64,000 nt of DNA from Marivivens donghaensis (GCF_011806565.1 NZ_JAATOP010000003.1:186001-250000); one strand, 5' to 3'. Positions 43,882-53,110 are shown, counted from the first letter of the stretch. The notes: generated by a model not told the origin, from the sequence alone. Program-made: numbers and translations.

Positions 43882-45996
43882 TTAGCTGTAGTAACCGGTG
43901 TAGCGGTAGGACTTTTCCTGCCCTTCGTGGCAGTTCAGGACCGACACCATTGCAGTGCCCTGACGGACCGAGTCCGTCAGCTGTTCGTAGCAGGTGCGCA
44001 GGTCCGACTGGTTGGTTACGCCGTAGCGCACACAGACCACAACGGCGTCCGCCATCGGCGCGATGTAGCGGGCGTCGACCACGGGAACGAGCGGCGCGGT
44101 GTCGATGATGATGACGTCGAGCGCCTTGCGGGCGTTCTTGATCAGCTCTTCAAACGCAGCCGACTGAAGCGGCGCGTCGGTCGGCACGTTGCTGCGGCGC
44201 TTACCCATCATGATACCCAGCGGGGTCTTCGGGTCGGCATCGTAGAATTCGCCGGTCGAATGCTCGGACGAATTGCCGTCGATCAGATACTCCAGCAGGC
44301 CGTGCTGGGGCTCGGCACCGATCAGCTTATGCTGGCTCGGCTTGCGAAGGTCGCCGTCGATCAGCAGCGTGCGCTTGCCCGCGATGGCGTAGGTGCGGGC
44401 GAGCGACAGGGCGTCGGTCGACTTACCCTCGGCGGGGATCGAGGAAGTGACCATGATGACTTTGCCTTCACCCGGTTTGTCGGGCACCTGAAGGTCGATC
44501 GTAGCGCGCAGGCGGCGGAAGGATTCCGCGATCATCGACATCGGCTCGTCGACCAGACGGTCGGCCACCGACAGCTCGTTGGTGCCCTGCTGAACCTTGG
44601 GGATCACAGCGGCCACGCGGAGCGGGATGATGTTCGCAAGCTGGCTGGCCGAAACAACGCCGCCGAAGAAGTATTCGTTGGCGAAGGCAATCGCGACACC
44701 GATACCGAGGCCGGCGACCAGCGCGAGCGCCAGTTCGAGCTTCTTGTTCGGGAACGATGCATTGCGCGGCGGCAGGGCTTCGGAGACGATGCGGCTGTCC
44801 GCGATCTGCACGAGAGCCTGTGTTTCGATATCGCGCATACGCGACAGCAGCGTGTCGTACTGACGCTGGGCGATCTGGGCTTCCTGCTGGAGGCTGTAGA
44901 TCTCTGCCAGCGTTTCGGGGCTCAGGTTCGAGGCGAGCACTTCGTCACGGATCGCGCCGCGAATGGTGGTGCCTTCGTCCTGATAGCTGCGGATCGACAT
45001 GTCGAGGTCGGAGACGGCGGCCTGCGCCTGGCTTTGCAGTTGGTCTTCGATCTGGGCGAGGCCGGAGGCAAGGTCGATGGCCTCGGCGGTGCCTGCTTCG
45101 GTGCCAGCAAGACGACGCTGGAGAGCCTCACGCTGCTGGTTCAAGCGGGCGAGGGCGGCATCGCCGACCTGCTGGGCCAGTTCGTCGTAGTTCTGGTTGG
45201 CCAGCGCCTGACGGGCAGCGGTCTGGCTGGCGCGCGCCATATCAAGCTGCTGGTTCATCGCGGTCAGATCGCCGCGCAGCTGCGAGATACGGTCGGATCC
45301 GATTTCGCTTTCGAGGCGCGACAGGTTCTGGTCGATGTAATCTTCCAGCGCGCCGTCGGTGTTGGCCAGCGTTGCGCGGGCCTGAGCCAGCTGGTTCTGG
45401 ATCACGTCACGTGCGGACAGCGAGGAGTCGACCTTCGACGTAACCTGCTGCGCGATGTAATTCTGCGCGTGGGCGTTCGCGATGTCAGCGGCGCGCTGCG
45501 GGCTTTCCGACGTGGCCGAAACCGCGATCAGGTAAGTCAGGCCGCGGCGGCGGACGGACAGGCTGTCGTTGAACTTGCCCAGCGTGCTTTGCAGCAGGTC
45601 TTCGCCGGTCGGCAGTTCGTTTACGTCCATACCGAGAGCTGCGCGCAGCTTGTCGGTGATGCCGAACGAGGGGCCGTATTCGTCGGTGAGGTACAGCTCC
45701 TGCGTCTGGATCGTCGTCAGCGCAAGGCTGTCGGATTTCAGGATTTCCACTTCGCTTTCGAGGCGGGCGTTATCGGCCTGCGAGCTGGTGGTGCCTGTCT
45801 CAAGGTCGAGGACGTTTTTCCCTTGCGGATCAACCATAAGGAGGGTCGTCGCAGTGTATTGGGAAGTCGCCTGAGTCAGGTGGAAGAATGCAATCGCAAG
45901 GGCAACAATCACCGTCAGAACAATGAGTCGTGCCTGGCGTCTGATGATTGAAAGAATTTCCTTGAGGTCGATAAAATCGGAATCTTGGTCAGTCAT
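43882..45996 (-). CDS. Wzz/ExoP-type chain-length determinant fused to a BY-kinase
   Basis: 704 residues. An N-terminal Wzz domain (DLKEILSIIRRQARLIVLTV, TM1) and a long coiled-coil periplasmic region lead to TM2 near residue 430. The cytoplasmic tyrosine kinase domain follows: Walker A TSSIPAEGKSTDALS, Walker A' LLIDGDLRKPS, Walker B VIIDTAPLV. A C-terminal tyrosine cluster SYRYTGYYS is autophosphorylated in this family to control polymer length and export. ATG 45996 is used rather than an upstream TTG. It is the terminal gene of the 49008-43882 minus-strand group. Confidence 0.92.
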   Translation of the reverse strand: MTDQDSDFIDLKEILSIIRRQARLIVLTVIVALAIAFFHLTQATSQYTATTLLMVDPQGKNVLDLETGTTSSQADNARLESEVEILKSDSLALTTIQTQELYLTDEYGPSFGITDKLRAALGMDVNELPTGEDLLQSTLGKFNDSLSVRRRGLTYLIAVSATSESPQRAADIANAHAQNYIAQQVTSKVDSSLSARDVIQNQLAQARATLANTDGALEDYIDQNLSRLESEIGSDRISQLRGDLTAMNQQLDMARASQTAARQALANQNYDELAQQVGDAALARLNQQREALQRRLAGTEAGTAEAIDLASGLAQIEDQLQSQAQAAVSDLDMSIRSYQDEGTTIRGAIRDEVLASNLSPETLAEIYSLQQEAQIAQRQYDTLLSRMRDIETQALVQIADSRIVSEALPPRNASFPNKKLELALALVAGLGIGVAIAFANEYFFGGVVSASQLANIIPLRVAAVIPKVQQGTNELSVADRLVDEPMSMIAESFRRLRATIDLQVPDKPGEGKVIMVTSSIPAEGKSTDALSLARTYAIAGKRTLLIDGDLRKPSQHKLIGAEPQHGLLEYLIDGNSSEHSTGEFYDADPKTPLGIMMGKRRSNVPTDAPLQSAAFEELIKNARKALDVIIIDTAPLVPVVDARYIAPMADAVVVCVRYGVTNQSDLRTCYEQLTDSVRQGTAMVSVLNCHEGQEKSYRYTGYYS

Positions 45997-46087
45997 GCCA
46001 GTCCTAGTCAAATAAATCAGTTCAATTACTGGTACACAAAGAATTCGGGTCGCTTATGGCGGCTGCGTTCAAGGCACACAAGACGGT

Positions 46088-46861
46088 TCAGGTTTGAAAG
46101 AGAACTATCGTGTCGTCGTCACGCAAGATACGCGCAGCGGTCAATTTGCCAGTTTTGTAGGCACCTGTATCAATATTGATGCGATTGGGATGCTGCTCTA
46201 CTTCGTTGACGATTACATGACCATGGATGAGAAAATTCTCGCCCTGGTATGCATCCGTGTCATTGGCATCACCCCACATGAGGGTCGAGGGCGTCTGCTG
46301 TTCGAGCGGCAGACCAAGCTCGTAGGTTGCATGGGCAAAGCGGTAACGGCCGACTTCAAGTGCGACCGGAAGGTTCTTGAGGAAGGTCTGGTGCTCCTGT
46401 GGAACGGCGGCTTCAGTCATGTGCGACAGCTTGGACGGCGAAGCGCTGAAGTTGCCTTCGGCATCCGGCTTCAGACCGTAGGACAGCAGCGTTTCGGTGC
46501 CGCCCCAGACCAGCCAGTTCATGTTGTCGGACGGATCCTTGATGAACTTGATCATCATGTCTTCGTGGTTGCCGCGAATGGCGATCCGCGTGAAACCCTT
46601 GGGGGCAGGGGACATGAAGTGCTCGATCACGCCACTGCTGCCGGTCGAGCGGTCGATCAGGTCGCCGAGGCTGACGATCAGTTTCGGGCCTGCGATATTG
46701 GCGCCGTCCGCAATGATCTGCTGTTCGAGCTTTTGTAGCAGATCGAGGCGTCCATGAATGTCACCGATCGCATAGATCGCGGCGGGCATCGACGGAAGGC
46801 GGAGGAGTTTCGTGTCGGGTTTGGGCTCGGCAGGTTCGGACTTTCGGAAAAGCTTGAACAT
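46088..46861 (-). CDS. PPP-family serine/threonine (metallo)phosphatase
   Basis: 257 residues with the three metal-binding signatures of PPP phosphatases: GDIHGRLD, GDLIDRSTG and RGNHED. Its ATG overlaps the stop of the O-antigen ligase gene (TGATG), and the Wzz/BY-kinase gene follows about 90 bases downstream. Such a phosphatase next to a tyrosine autokinase could reverse its phosphorylation, although the usual partner is a low-molecular-weight phosphatase. That pairing is inferred from location. Confidence 0.88.
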   Translation of the reverse strand: MFKLFRKSEPAEPKPDTKLLRLPSMPAAIYAIGDIHGRLDLLQKLEQQIIADGANIAGPKLIVSLGDLIDRSTGSSGVIEHFMSPAPKGFTRIAIRGNHEDMMIKFIKDPSDNMNWLVWGGTETLLSYGLKPDAEGNFSASPSKLSHMTEAAVPQEHQTFLKNLPVALEVGRYRFAHATYELGLPLEQQTPSTLMWGDANDTDAYQGENFLIHGHVIVNEVEQHPNRINIDTGAYKTGKLTAARILRDDDTIVLFQT

Positions 46862-48339
46862 CAAGCGGACTTTCTACGGAAATTGGCAACACCAAGTGCC
46901 AGAATGATTACAAATACAAAGTTAACGCCCGGAAACTCGAAGCTGAAATCAACGAGAGAGTGCAGCGCTGCCTGCACGATAACACCGCAAGCGACCGCTG
47001 GCCCGATAAATCCGTGCTCGCGGCGTTTCCAAGCAGCGAATGATGAAACAAACGCCATTGCGACGATCACCGGAGGGATGCTGCCCAAGATGACGCCAGC
47101 TTCGCTCCAGAGCGCGAGGTAGGTGTTGTGCGCGCGGTCCCAGATCAGCGTCGTGTTGAGGTCCGGCTGGTGGAACAGTTCGAACGCGATCTGATAATTG
47201 TCGAAGCCGTAGCCGAGCAACGGATGTGCTGCGATCATCGCAAGGGTCTGACGGTAGAGTTCAATGCGGCTTTCGGAATCGCCAGCCGTGAAGATTGCTC
47301 GCTCGATCATGCCTTGGCCGAAGCTGAACAGGAATACGGCACCCAGAACCGCGCCGACACCCACCAACCAGAGAACCGTTTTGCGCATCTTAACGCCGGC
47401 CTTCTTGTTCATCAGCAGTAGCGTGACAACGCCGCCGACCACGGTTGCCGCCATACCCGCGCGAGATTGAGTGGCCAGCAAGGTGCCGGCCATCAGCGCC
47501 AGCATACACAGGCGCATCGTGGCCTCGATATGGCGCGGCGTGATGCCTTTGCTGCCGCCAGGGCGGCGCATTTGCGGGTCGTTGAATTTCTTGATGGTCA
47601 CCGCGATGCCGGTGATGATCCCCATGCCGATGAACGTCGCAAAGGTGTTGCGGTTCACAAAGGTGCCGGTCGCATAGCCGAGGTAGTAGGTCTTTTCACC
47701 CCATAGGAAGCTGTCACCGAGGAACGAGAACGTTATCAGCGCAAAGACTGCATGAACCAGAATTCCGTAGAAAATCCACGACATAATGCGTTCGACACGG
47801 TTGATATTCTCCGCCACCCCGAGCGCCACGATGAAAACAAGCGCGTAGCTGCACCAGCGGATGATGCCTTGCAGCGAAGGGCCGCCGGCGAGGGTCAGTT
47901 TTGCAGTCTCGATAATTGAGCCGTCCTGAAGGCCGATCTCGCGTCCGATGGGCAGAAATTGCAGCAGCAGGCCGATCACGAACAGGGCGCCAGCAATCGC
48001 GATGAGGGGGTGTTGAGTGATCGGAGGCTTTCTCTTCGGGTCGATCTGGTAGATGACCAGCATTTGCAGGGTGCAGAGTACAACCGCGGCAATCGCCAGC
48101 ATCATTTGCGGCACGGGCCGCGCGCCGCCCAGCGGGATTGGCGCGATCAGTGCGAGCAGCACGACCAGCACGGAAAAGATGTTGTTGGCCTGACTGGTGG
48201 AGGCGGCGCTCGGCTTGCCTTCGTCACGGGCCACCATCACTTCTTCGAACACAATCTCGGCGGAGTCGGCTTGCGCAGTAGTCTGGGTCGTCTCGCGCTT
48301 TTCTTTGAGCTTGTCTTCGAAGTTATTGAAGTCGATCAC
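46861..48339 (-). CDS. O-antigen ligase family membrane protein
   Basis: 492 residues. A polar cytoplasmic N-terminus (~50 residues) is followed by about ten helices and a periplasmic loop containing YRQTLAMIAAHPLLGYGFDN, the conserved region of O-antigen ligases/polymerases. It is the second such protein in the window (the other is 36818-38107), so two polymers, or a polymerase and a ligase, may be made. It is 3 bases downstream of a membrane protein of unknown function and coupled to the phosphatase gene. Confidence 0.87.
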   Translation of the reverse strand: MIDFNNFEDKLKEKRETTQTTAQADSAEIVFEEVMVARDEGKPSAASTSQANNIFSVLVVLLALIAPIPLGGARPVPQMMLAIAAVVLCTLQMLVIYQIDPKRKPPITQHPLIAIAGALFVIGLLLQFLPIGREIGLQDGSIIETAKLTLAGGPSLQGIIRWCSYALVFIVALGVAENINRVERIMSWIFYGILVHAVFALITFSFLGDSFLWGEKTYYLGYATGTFVNRNTFATFIGMGIITGIAVTIKKFNDPQMRRPGGSKGITPRHIEATMRLCMLALMAGTLLATQSRAGMAATVVGGVVTLLLMNKKAGVKMRKTVLWLVGVGAVLGAVFLFSFGQGMIERAIFTAGDSESRIELYRQTLAMIAAHPLLGYGFDNYQIAFELFHQPDLNTTLIWDRAHNTYLALWSEAGVILGSIPPVIVAMAFVSSFAAWKRREHGFIGPAVACGVIVQAALHSLVDFSFEFPGVNFVFVIILALGVANFRRKSA

Positions 48340-48342
48340 GTG

Positions 48343-49008
48343 TTAAGTTCCTTGCAGTCTTGCTCGTACACCGCTGAGGAAGCGGCGCTGCATGGACCCG
48401 TCGGCGGTCTGAACCGTCGCAACGAGCTGGTCCTGAAGTGCGGGGAAGCGGAAGTAGAGGTCGATGAGACCTTGGGAAAACTGGTAGCTTCCAAGGACAG
48501 TTTTGATGTCGTCCTCAATGAAATCTGGAATGCCGTTGGTACCGTTCTTCGCCGCGACGATATAGGCGGCTTCGACGCGGCGGAGCGCGTACCATGCATC
48601 GTTGGGGTTGGTGCGGTGAGAAATACTTAACGGTGATTCGTATAAATCAAACTCGCCTTTAGTAGCTGCCACCGCGCCCACTACCAGATGTGGCAAAGAC
48701 ATGGTTGGTGCGTCAGCGATGACCTCTTTCGCGCGTGCTGCACAGGTATCGGCGATCGCATTGCGTGCATCTGCAGCGTAAAAGTCCGCTGTCTGGGACA
48801 AAAGTCCGCTCGCGCAGCTGCGAAGTTGGCCGTTTCGGGAGAGGTTCGCACCTGCATCATCAAGGGCAAACTGGCCCTCGTACTGCATCTGGTACATCGT
48901 CCGGAATTCGAGATTCTGCTGCCGTAGCGACTTGAATTCATTGGGTATTAGAACTGCAGAGCCTGCTATGATCAACAGCGAAGCGGCCCCTATGGCAAGC
49001 CTGATCAC
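48343..49008 (-). CDS. hypothetical membrane-anchored periplasmic protein
   Basis: 221 residues: one N-terminal hydrophobic helix (LAIGAASLLIIAGSAVLIPN), then a helical periplasmic domain with two cysteines (LRSCASGLL, ADTCAARAK). It is transcribed immediately before the O-antigen ligase-like gene with 3 bases between them, so it probably assists polymer assembly. I do not recognise a family. Confidence 0.65.
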   Translation of the reverse strand: MIRLAIGAASLLIIAGSAVLIPNEFKSLRQQNLEFRTMYQMQYEGQFALDDAGANLSRNGQLRSCASGLLSQTADFYAADARNAIADTCAARAKEVIADAPTMSLPHLVVGAVAATKGEFDLYESPLSISHRTNPNDAWYALRRVEAAYIVAAKNGTNGIPDFIEDDIKTVLGSYQFSQGLIDLYFRFPALQDQLVATVQTADGSMQRRFLSGVRARLQGT

Positions 49009-49237
49009 GAATCCTCCGGCACGGTGTTAAGTAATTTGGTAGTTTTTGTCTTAATACTATCGTTCAGCAGATGCCACGATAGGCGACAATTTGTTCAATA
49101 TACTCGCAGAACGTTGTTTTAGGGTAACCGAAATGGTATCGAATGGTGGATATCAATGCCAACGGGTATTCTGCACTTGCAAAAGGGTAGTGCCTGTGGC
49201 CCTAGTTAATGAAATTAGCCCCACACGAGGTAGTACG

Positions 49238-49657
49238 ATGAAAAATGTTGTTAAAGTTCTCGCAGTCTCGGCGGCCCTCGCTGGCGGCGCTGCAACCATC
49301 ACTTCGGCTCAGACGATCACCACCCAGGCAGACGTTGAGGCACAATGCGCAGCCGCTCCGGAAACCTGCGCTGCTCTCATCGCCCAGTACGGCGCTGCTC
49401 TGGCCGCTGCCGGCGCTCCGGTGAGCCAGATTGCGCAGCTCGTAGCCTACTCGAAGCAGTTCGTAGCCCAGAACCCGGTCTACCGCGAAGTTATGGCTTC
49501 GTCGGTTGTGTCGGTTGCCTCTTCGGTTGCTAACGGCGCTGCAACCAACCCCGGCTACACCGCATTCGCTTCGCAGGTTGTTGCTGACGCGCAGGACATC
49601 GATCCGGGCGTCGACTCCGGCACCGTTGTCGGTCAGAACCCGGCTTCGGCAGGCTAA
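49238..49657 (+). CDS. small secreted Ala-rich protein, paralogue 1
   Basis: 139 residues with a signal peptide (VVKVLAVSAALAGGAATITSAQ) and a mature part rich in Ala, Val and Gly. It contains a Cys pair (QCAAAPETC) followed by ALIAQYGAALAAAGA. The next gene encodes a protein with the same arrangement. ATG 49238 is preceded by CGAGG; an in-frame upstream extension has no signal peptide logic and is rejected. It has its own terminator. The function is unknown; the setting suggests the cell surface or matrix. Confidence 0.65.
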   Translation: MKNVVKVLAVSAALAGGAATITSAQTITTQADVEAQCAAAPETCAALIAQYGAALAAAGAPVSQIAQLVAYSKQFVAQNPVYREVMASSVVSVASSVANGAATNPGYTAFASQVVADAQDIDPGVDSGTVVGQNPASAG

Positions 49658-49680
49658 TAGCTGCACTACAGAATTGATGA

Positions 49681-49709
49681 AAAGGCGGGCCTTCGGGTCC
49701 GCCTTTTTT
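49681..49709 (+). terminator. intrinsic terminator after paralogue 1
   Basis: AAAGGCGGG and TCCGCCTTTTTT form a stem with a T-run, 24 bases after the stop codon. Confidence 0.9.
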
Positions 49710-49871
49710 CGTTCCAAAGCCCTCATACGCAGGCCATGAGCGGAGTTTAGCCTAGCCGTTGCGATGTTAACGGGCTTGCGACTTATGCGCGAAAAATTCC
49801 GCTTGTGAGACTCATGAAACGGTGCGCTAGCTCGGCCATCGGGCGCTATTGCCCCTTCGAGGTAGTTAAAG

Positions 49872-50306
49872 ATGAAGAGTGTTATCAAGTCGGCCGCTCT
49901 GGTTCTGGCAGTTGCGGGTATCTCCACGGCACCAGTTTTCGTGCCGCAAGCGCAGGCACAACAGGCCGTCATCCAAGTCGCATCGCTGGAAGACCTTATC
50001 GCGCAGTGCAATGCCGATCCTGCGATCTGTGCGACGCTGATCGCGAGCTATGGTGCGGCGCTTGTCGCAGCGGGCGCTTCGGTTGAGCAGCTCACCGCCC
50101 TGTCGAACTTCGCAGTCGATTTCTCGAACGGCGCGGGCGCTGCTTATCGTTCGGCGATTGCAGGTGCGATCGTTGCGGTTGCGACCCAAGCCGCCAACAA
50201 TCCGGCCTATATCGGGCTGGCATCGCAGATGGTTGCGGCGGCGACGACGATTGACCCGAACGCTGACGTTGGCACCGTTGGTCAGGCTCCTGCCTCGCCG
50301 GCCTAA
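49872..50306 (+). CDS. small secreted Ala-rich protein, paralogue 2
   Basis: 144 residues with signal peptide (SAALVLAVAGISTAPVFVPQ) and a mature domain parallel to paralogue 1: Cys pair QCNADPAIC, TLIASYGAALVAAGA, then a variable middle and a shared ending (TIDPNADVGTV...ASPA versus DIDPGVDSGTV...ASAG). The two are clearly tandem duplicates that have diverged. Each has its own terminator and is probably separately transcribed. No family is recognised. Confidence 0.65.
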   Translation: MKSVIKSAALVLAVAGISTAPVFVPQAQAQQAVIQVASLEDLIAQCNADPAICATLIASYGAALVAAGASVEQLTALSNFAVDFSNGAGAAYRSAIAGAIVAVATQAANNPAYIGLASQMVAAATTIDPNADVGTVGQAPASPA

Positions 50307-50328
50307 GTTATCGAGACAGACAGAAAAC

Positions 50329-50354
50329 AAACGGCGGGTCAGTGCCCGCCGTTT
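50329..50354 (+). terminator. intrinsic terminator after paralogue 2
   Basis: AAACGGCGGG and CCCGCCGTTT form a 10-bp stem with a short T-run. It can also serve the convergent gene that ends at 50359. Confidence 0.85.
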
Positions 50355-50358
50355 TGCG

Positions 50359-50874
50359 TTAGGCGCATTCGCGCACGCCCATGCGGATCATATCTCGTCC
50401 GCTGAGGTTGATAAGATCGGTCGAAGCATAGCGGCCGGTGCGCAGGAACCACGTGCGCAGCTGCGGCGGATAGTAATACGCCATCGTCTGCGACCACGCT
50501 TCCCACTCCTGACGGGTGATCCGGCGGTCGGTGCGGGCAGGGCCGTGGAACGCGAAGGTCGCGTTGCGGCCGACGCAGGTGTTGGGCAGGCCAAGATACA
50601 TGGTGCAGGCAGATGCGCAGTAACCGTTGCGGATTTCGATGGGCTGGCCAGTGACCTGAAGCCGTCCGATTTCGGCCATGCGTTGGCTGAGGACGCCGCC
50701 GCGGTCATTGGTGATGCGGAGCACACCTTGGGCCGAGCTGGCGGTCGGCAGCGTGACCAGCGAAACCAGAAGAGCGATTGCGGCAAGCAGATTGCCAAGT
50801 TTTGAAACAAGCGATCCCGCTCCCGTGCAAGCCATTGCACGAGCTGCGAGACCACCGAAGTGATCTTTACGCAT
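50359..50874 (-). CDS. periplasmic ClpP/crotonase-like fold protein
   Basis: 171 residues with an N-terminal hydrophobic segment (LGNLLAAIALLVSLVTL) that probably acts as signal or anchor. The domain contains IRNGYCASACTMYLGLPNTC with a candidate nucleophile Ser, and ATFAFHGPA with a candidate His, the pattern of exported ClpP-like (SDH-type) proteins. No third catalytic residue can be placed with certainty. Enzymatic activity is inferred. Confidence 0.6.
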   Translation of the reverse strand: MRKDHFGGLAARAMACTGAGSLVSKLGNLLAAIALLVSLVTLPTASSAQGVLRITNDRGGVLSQRMAEIGRLQVTGQPIEIRNGYCASACTMYLGLPNTCVGRNATFAFHGPARTDRRITRQEWEAWSQTMAYYYPPQLRTWFLRTGRYASTDLINLSGRDMIRMGVRECA

Positions 50875-51225
50875 GAGTTACCCCGTATACTTTCCCACTT
50901 GCCGCCCCACGCGGCCCTTAGGTGTTACGGTACTCGTGACGGCTTTCGGAATACCTAATTTAGATTCCTAAGCCTTTGCTTTTTCAGCGTTATCTGTTTC
51001 GAATTTTTATCAACCTTAGGGCTAATGCTGCTGGAAAACCGGTTAGCGATAAGCCTGCGAAGGTCAGGGAAAGCCTACTTCTCGTTATATTCCGATATCG
51101 CAATGATTACGTGAGTGGCTCGTAATACACTCAACTATTAGACTTTAGAGATACTAAAATAGCCCGTTGCTCGCCCATTGCGGAAGTGACTCGTGCCTGC
51201 AAACCAAAGCCTGTAAGCAAGCGGA
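50875..51225. other. gene-free region between divergent genes
   Basis: A 351-base stretch, AT-richer than its surroundings, separating the ClpP-like gene from the methyltransferase gene. It presumably holds both promoters. I see no repeat, hairpin with T-run or RNA gene in it. Confidence 0.4.
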
Positions 51226-52326
51226 ATGAAAGATACCTTCGAAATTTTCGTTTCCGTGGCCCTCGGGCTTGAAGATGTGCTCTGTGCCGAGGTGGCGGAG
51301 GCGGGATTTCCGTCGCCGCAGTCCGTGCAAGGCGGGGTGAGTTTCGAAGGAAATTGGGTCGATGTGTACCGTGCCAACCTCGAATTGCGGGGTGCGGCGC
51401 GTGTTTTGGCTCGAATCGGAGAGTTCCGCGTGATGCACCTCGCGCAGCTCGATAAGCGTGCGCGGAAGTTCCCGTGGGGCGATGTTCTGAAAAAGGACGT
51501 GCCGCTGAAGGTCGACGTGACATGCCGCAAATCGAAGATTTACCACGACAAGGCCGCACGTCAGCGGATCGAAACCGCGCTGACGGAAGACTTCGGGGCG
51601 ACGATTGCTGAGGATGCGCCTGTCGTTTTGAAAGTGCGGATCGAGGATGACCTCTGTTCGATCAGCGTCGATACCTCGGGCGAGAGCCTGCACAAGCGCG
51701 GCCATAAGGAAGCTGTCGGCAAAGCGCCGATGCGAGAAAATCTTGCCGCGCTGTTCCTGCGGGAATGTGGTTACACGGGTGCCGAGCCGGTGGTCGATCC
51801 GATGTGCGGCTCTGGCACGTTTGTCATCGAGGCGGCGGAGATCGCGATGGGCCTGCAACCTGGCCGGTCGCGGGAGTTCGCGTTTCAGAAGCTCGCCAAT
51901 TACGACGATAACGCGTTCCAGAAGCTGAAAAAGGCGGGCGGGTCGACAAAGCTGCGCTTCTTCGGCTCGGATCGCGACGCCGGCGCGGTGCGGATGAGCA
52001 CGCAGAATGCGGAGCGGGCAGGGGTGTCGGATGTTGTTGCGTTCAAAAATCACGCGGTCAGCGACCTCCAGCGTCCCGAAGGCGCGGAAGGATTAGTCAT
52101 CGTGAACCCGCCCTATGGCGCACGGATCGGGCAGCGCAAACTGCTTTACGCGGTTTACGGTGCTTTGGGAAAAACGCTGATGGAGAAGTTTAGCGGCTGG
52201 CGGGTCGGCATAATCACGAGTGATGCAGCTCTCGCACATGCGACCGGCCTGCCGTTCATTCCCGAGCCCATTTCCGTGTCTCACGGTGGGCTGCGGGTGC
52301 AACTGTTCAGAACCGAAGCTCTGTAA
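51226..52326 (+). CDS. THUMP-domain class I RNA methyltransferase (RlmL/YcbY N-terminal type)
   Basis: 366 residues. The N-terminal THUMP/ferredoxin-like RNA-binding region (FEIFVSVALGLEDVLCAEVA) is followed by a SAM-dependent methyltransferase with VVDPMCGSGTFVIEAAEIA and the catalytic IVNPPYGARIG. This combination modifies guanine N2 in 23S rRNA in relatives; the exact nucleotide is not known here. It stands alone, followed convergently by the stress-related membrane genes. Confidence 0.88.
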   Translation: MKDTFEIFVSVALGLEDVLCAEVAEAGFPSPQSVQGGVSFEGNWVDVYRANLELRGAARVLARIGEFRVMHLAQLDKRARKFPWGDVLKKDVPLKVDVTCRKSKIYHDKAARQRIETALTEDFGATIAEDAPVVLKVRIEDDLCSISVDTSGESLHKRGHKEAVGKAPMRENLAALFLRECGYTGAEPVVDPMCGSGTFVIEAAEIAMGLQPGRSREFAFQKLANYDDNAFQKLKKAGGSTKLRFFGSDRDAGAVRMSTQNAERAGVSDVVAFKNHAVSDLQRPEGAEGLVIVNPPYGARIGQRKLLYAVYGALGKTLMEKFSGWRVGIITSDAALAHATGLPFIPEPISVSHGGLRVQLFRTEAL

Positions 52327-52341
52327 CGGCGGGCGGCCCTA

Positions 52342-52641
52342 TTAATAGCGGCCGCCGCGACCTCTGTTCATGCCATCGAGAAACGCAGTGAACATAGCTG
52401 CGCGCGGGTCGACTGCGGGGAGGCGCGGTCGGTATCTTCGCGAAATCGCCATACAGACTGCCGAACCGAGTGCGAGAACCGCGCCGATAATTGCCGACGC
52501 GGCGATCTCGCCCAACTCGATGGCGAGCCAAGCCCAGAAGGCCCAGCCCAACATCAGGACCGAAGCGGTCCCGAGGACGGCAGCGATGAAGCCGAAGCTC
52601 AGGCGCGTGCCGATACCTGCGAGTCTGGGAAACATCAGCAT
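52342..52641 (-). CDS. small membrane protein, phage holin superfamily-like
   Basis: 99 residues with two strong hydrophobic helices (FGFIAAVLGTASVLMLGWAF and IAASAIIGAVLALGSAVCMA) and a basic, Gly/Arg-rich C-terminus. This resembles the holin-X/YqjE-type proteins that accompany DUF883 genes. Its ATG is one base after the DUF883 stop, so both are expressed from the EcfG-type promoter at 53041-53065. Not a phage lysis gene in this setting. Confidence 0.75.
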   Translation of the reverse strand: MLMFPRLAGIGTRLSFGFIAAVLGTASVLMLGWAFWAWLAIELGEIAASAIIGAVLALGSAVCMAISRRYRPRLPAVDPRAAMFTAFLDGMNRGRGGRY

Positions 52642-52642
52642 A

Positions 52643-53002
52643 TTAGCGGCGACGGGTCAGAAGGCCGATCGCAAAGCCGATAGCAGCAGAAACGGCTACG
52701 GCACCGGCCGGATTTTCGCGGATCATCTCTTCGGCTTCCATAGCCTTCATCGAAGTGTATTCCTTCGCGCGGTCAGCCTGACGCTCACCGGCCTTACGGT
52801 ATTCGTCGAAACGGTCCTGCGCGGCGCTCGATGCTGCCGACGTCTTGTTCGAGGCAATGTCCGAAACGGTCTGGGCAAGGCTCTTGAGATCAGCGCGCAG
52901 AGCCTCGAGGTCCTTCGAGATGTCTGCTTTGTGCTCGTTCAGGTCTGCCTTGTCGCGGCCGTTCAGTTTAGCGTCGTTGGTCGGGTTAGCGGCGGTAGCC
53001 AT
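52643..53002 (-). CDS. DUF883/ElaB-type stress membrane protein
   Basis: 119 residues: a charged helical N-terminal region (ISKDLEALRADLKSLAQTVS) and a C-terminal helix with the family ending (ENPAGAVAVSAAIGFAIGLL, then TRRR). Members in enterobacteria bind ribosomes at the inner membrane in stationary phase. ATG 53002 follows AAGGAGA. A GGAAC-N16-CGTT promoter lies ~40 bases upstream, placing it in the general stress regulon. Confidence 0.85.
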   Translation of the reverse strand: MATAANPTNDAKLNGRDKADLNEHKADISKDLEALRADLKSLAQTVSDIASNKTSAASSAAQDRFDEYRKAGERQADRAKEYTSMKAMEAEEMIRENPAGAVAVSAAIGFAIGLLTRRR

Positions 53003-53040
53003 AATAATTTCTCCTTCGAAGGAAGTGCATTTGCTAAACC

Positions 53041-53065
53041 AACGCCCTTTCACGGAGTCCGTTCC
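53041..53065 (-). promoter_or_regulatory. EcfG-type promoter of the DUF883 operon
   Basis: Read on the minus strand: GGAAC, 16 bases, CGTT, an exact match in sequence and spacing to the EcfG consensus, with a predicted 5' leader of about 30 bases before ATG 53002. Confidence 0.75.
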
Positions 53066-53110
53066 TGCCTTTTTCAAAAAAATGAGAAACCGTCTTTTTT
53101 CGAAAAATGC

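Noticed and set aside
43927-45951. 674-residue plus-strand frame opposite the Wzz/BY-kinase gene
   Set aside because: Antisense shadow; kinase motifs are on the minus strand.
52342-52641. Holin-like gene as sign of a prophage
   Set aside because: It is coupled to a DUF883 gene under a stress promoter and no phage lysis or structural genes are near, so a housekeeping stress role is more likely.
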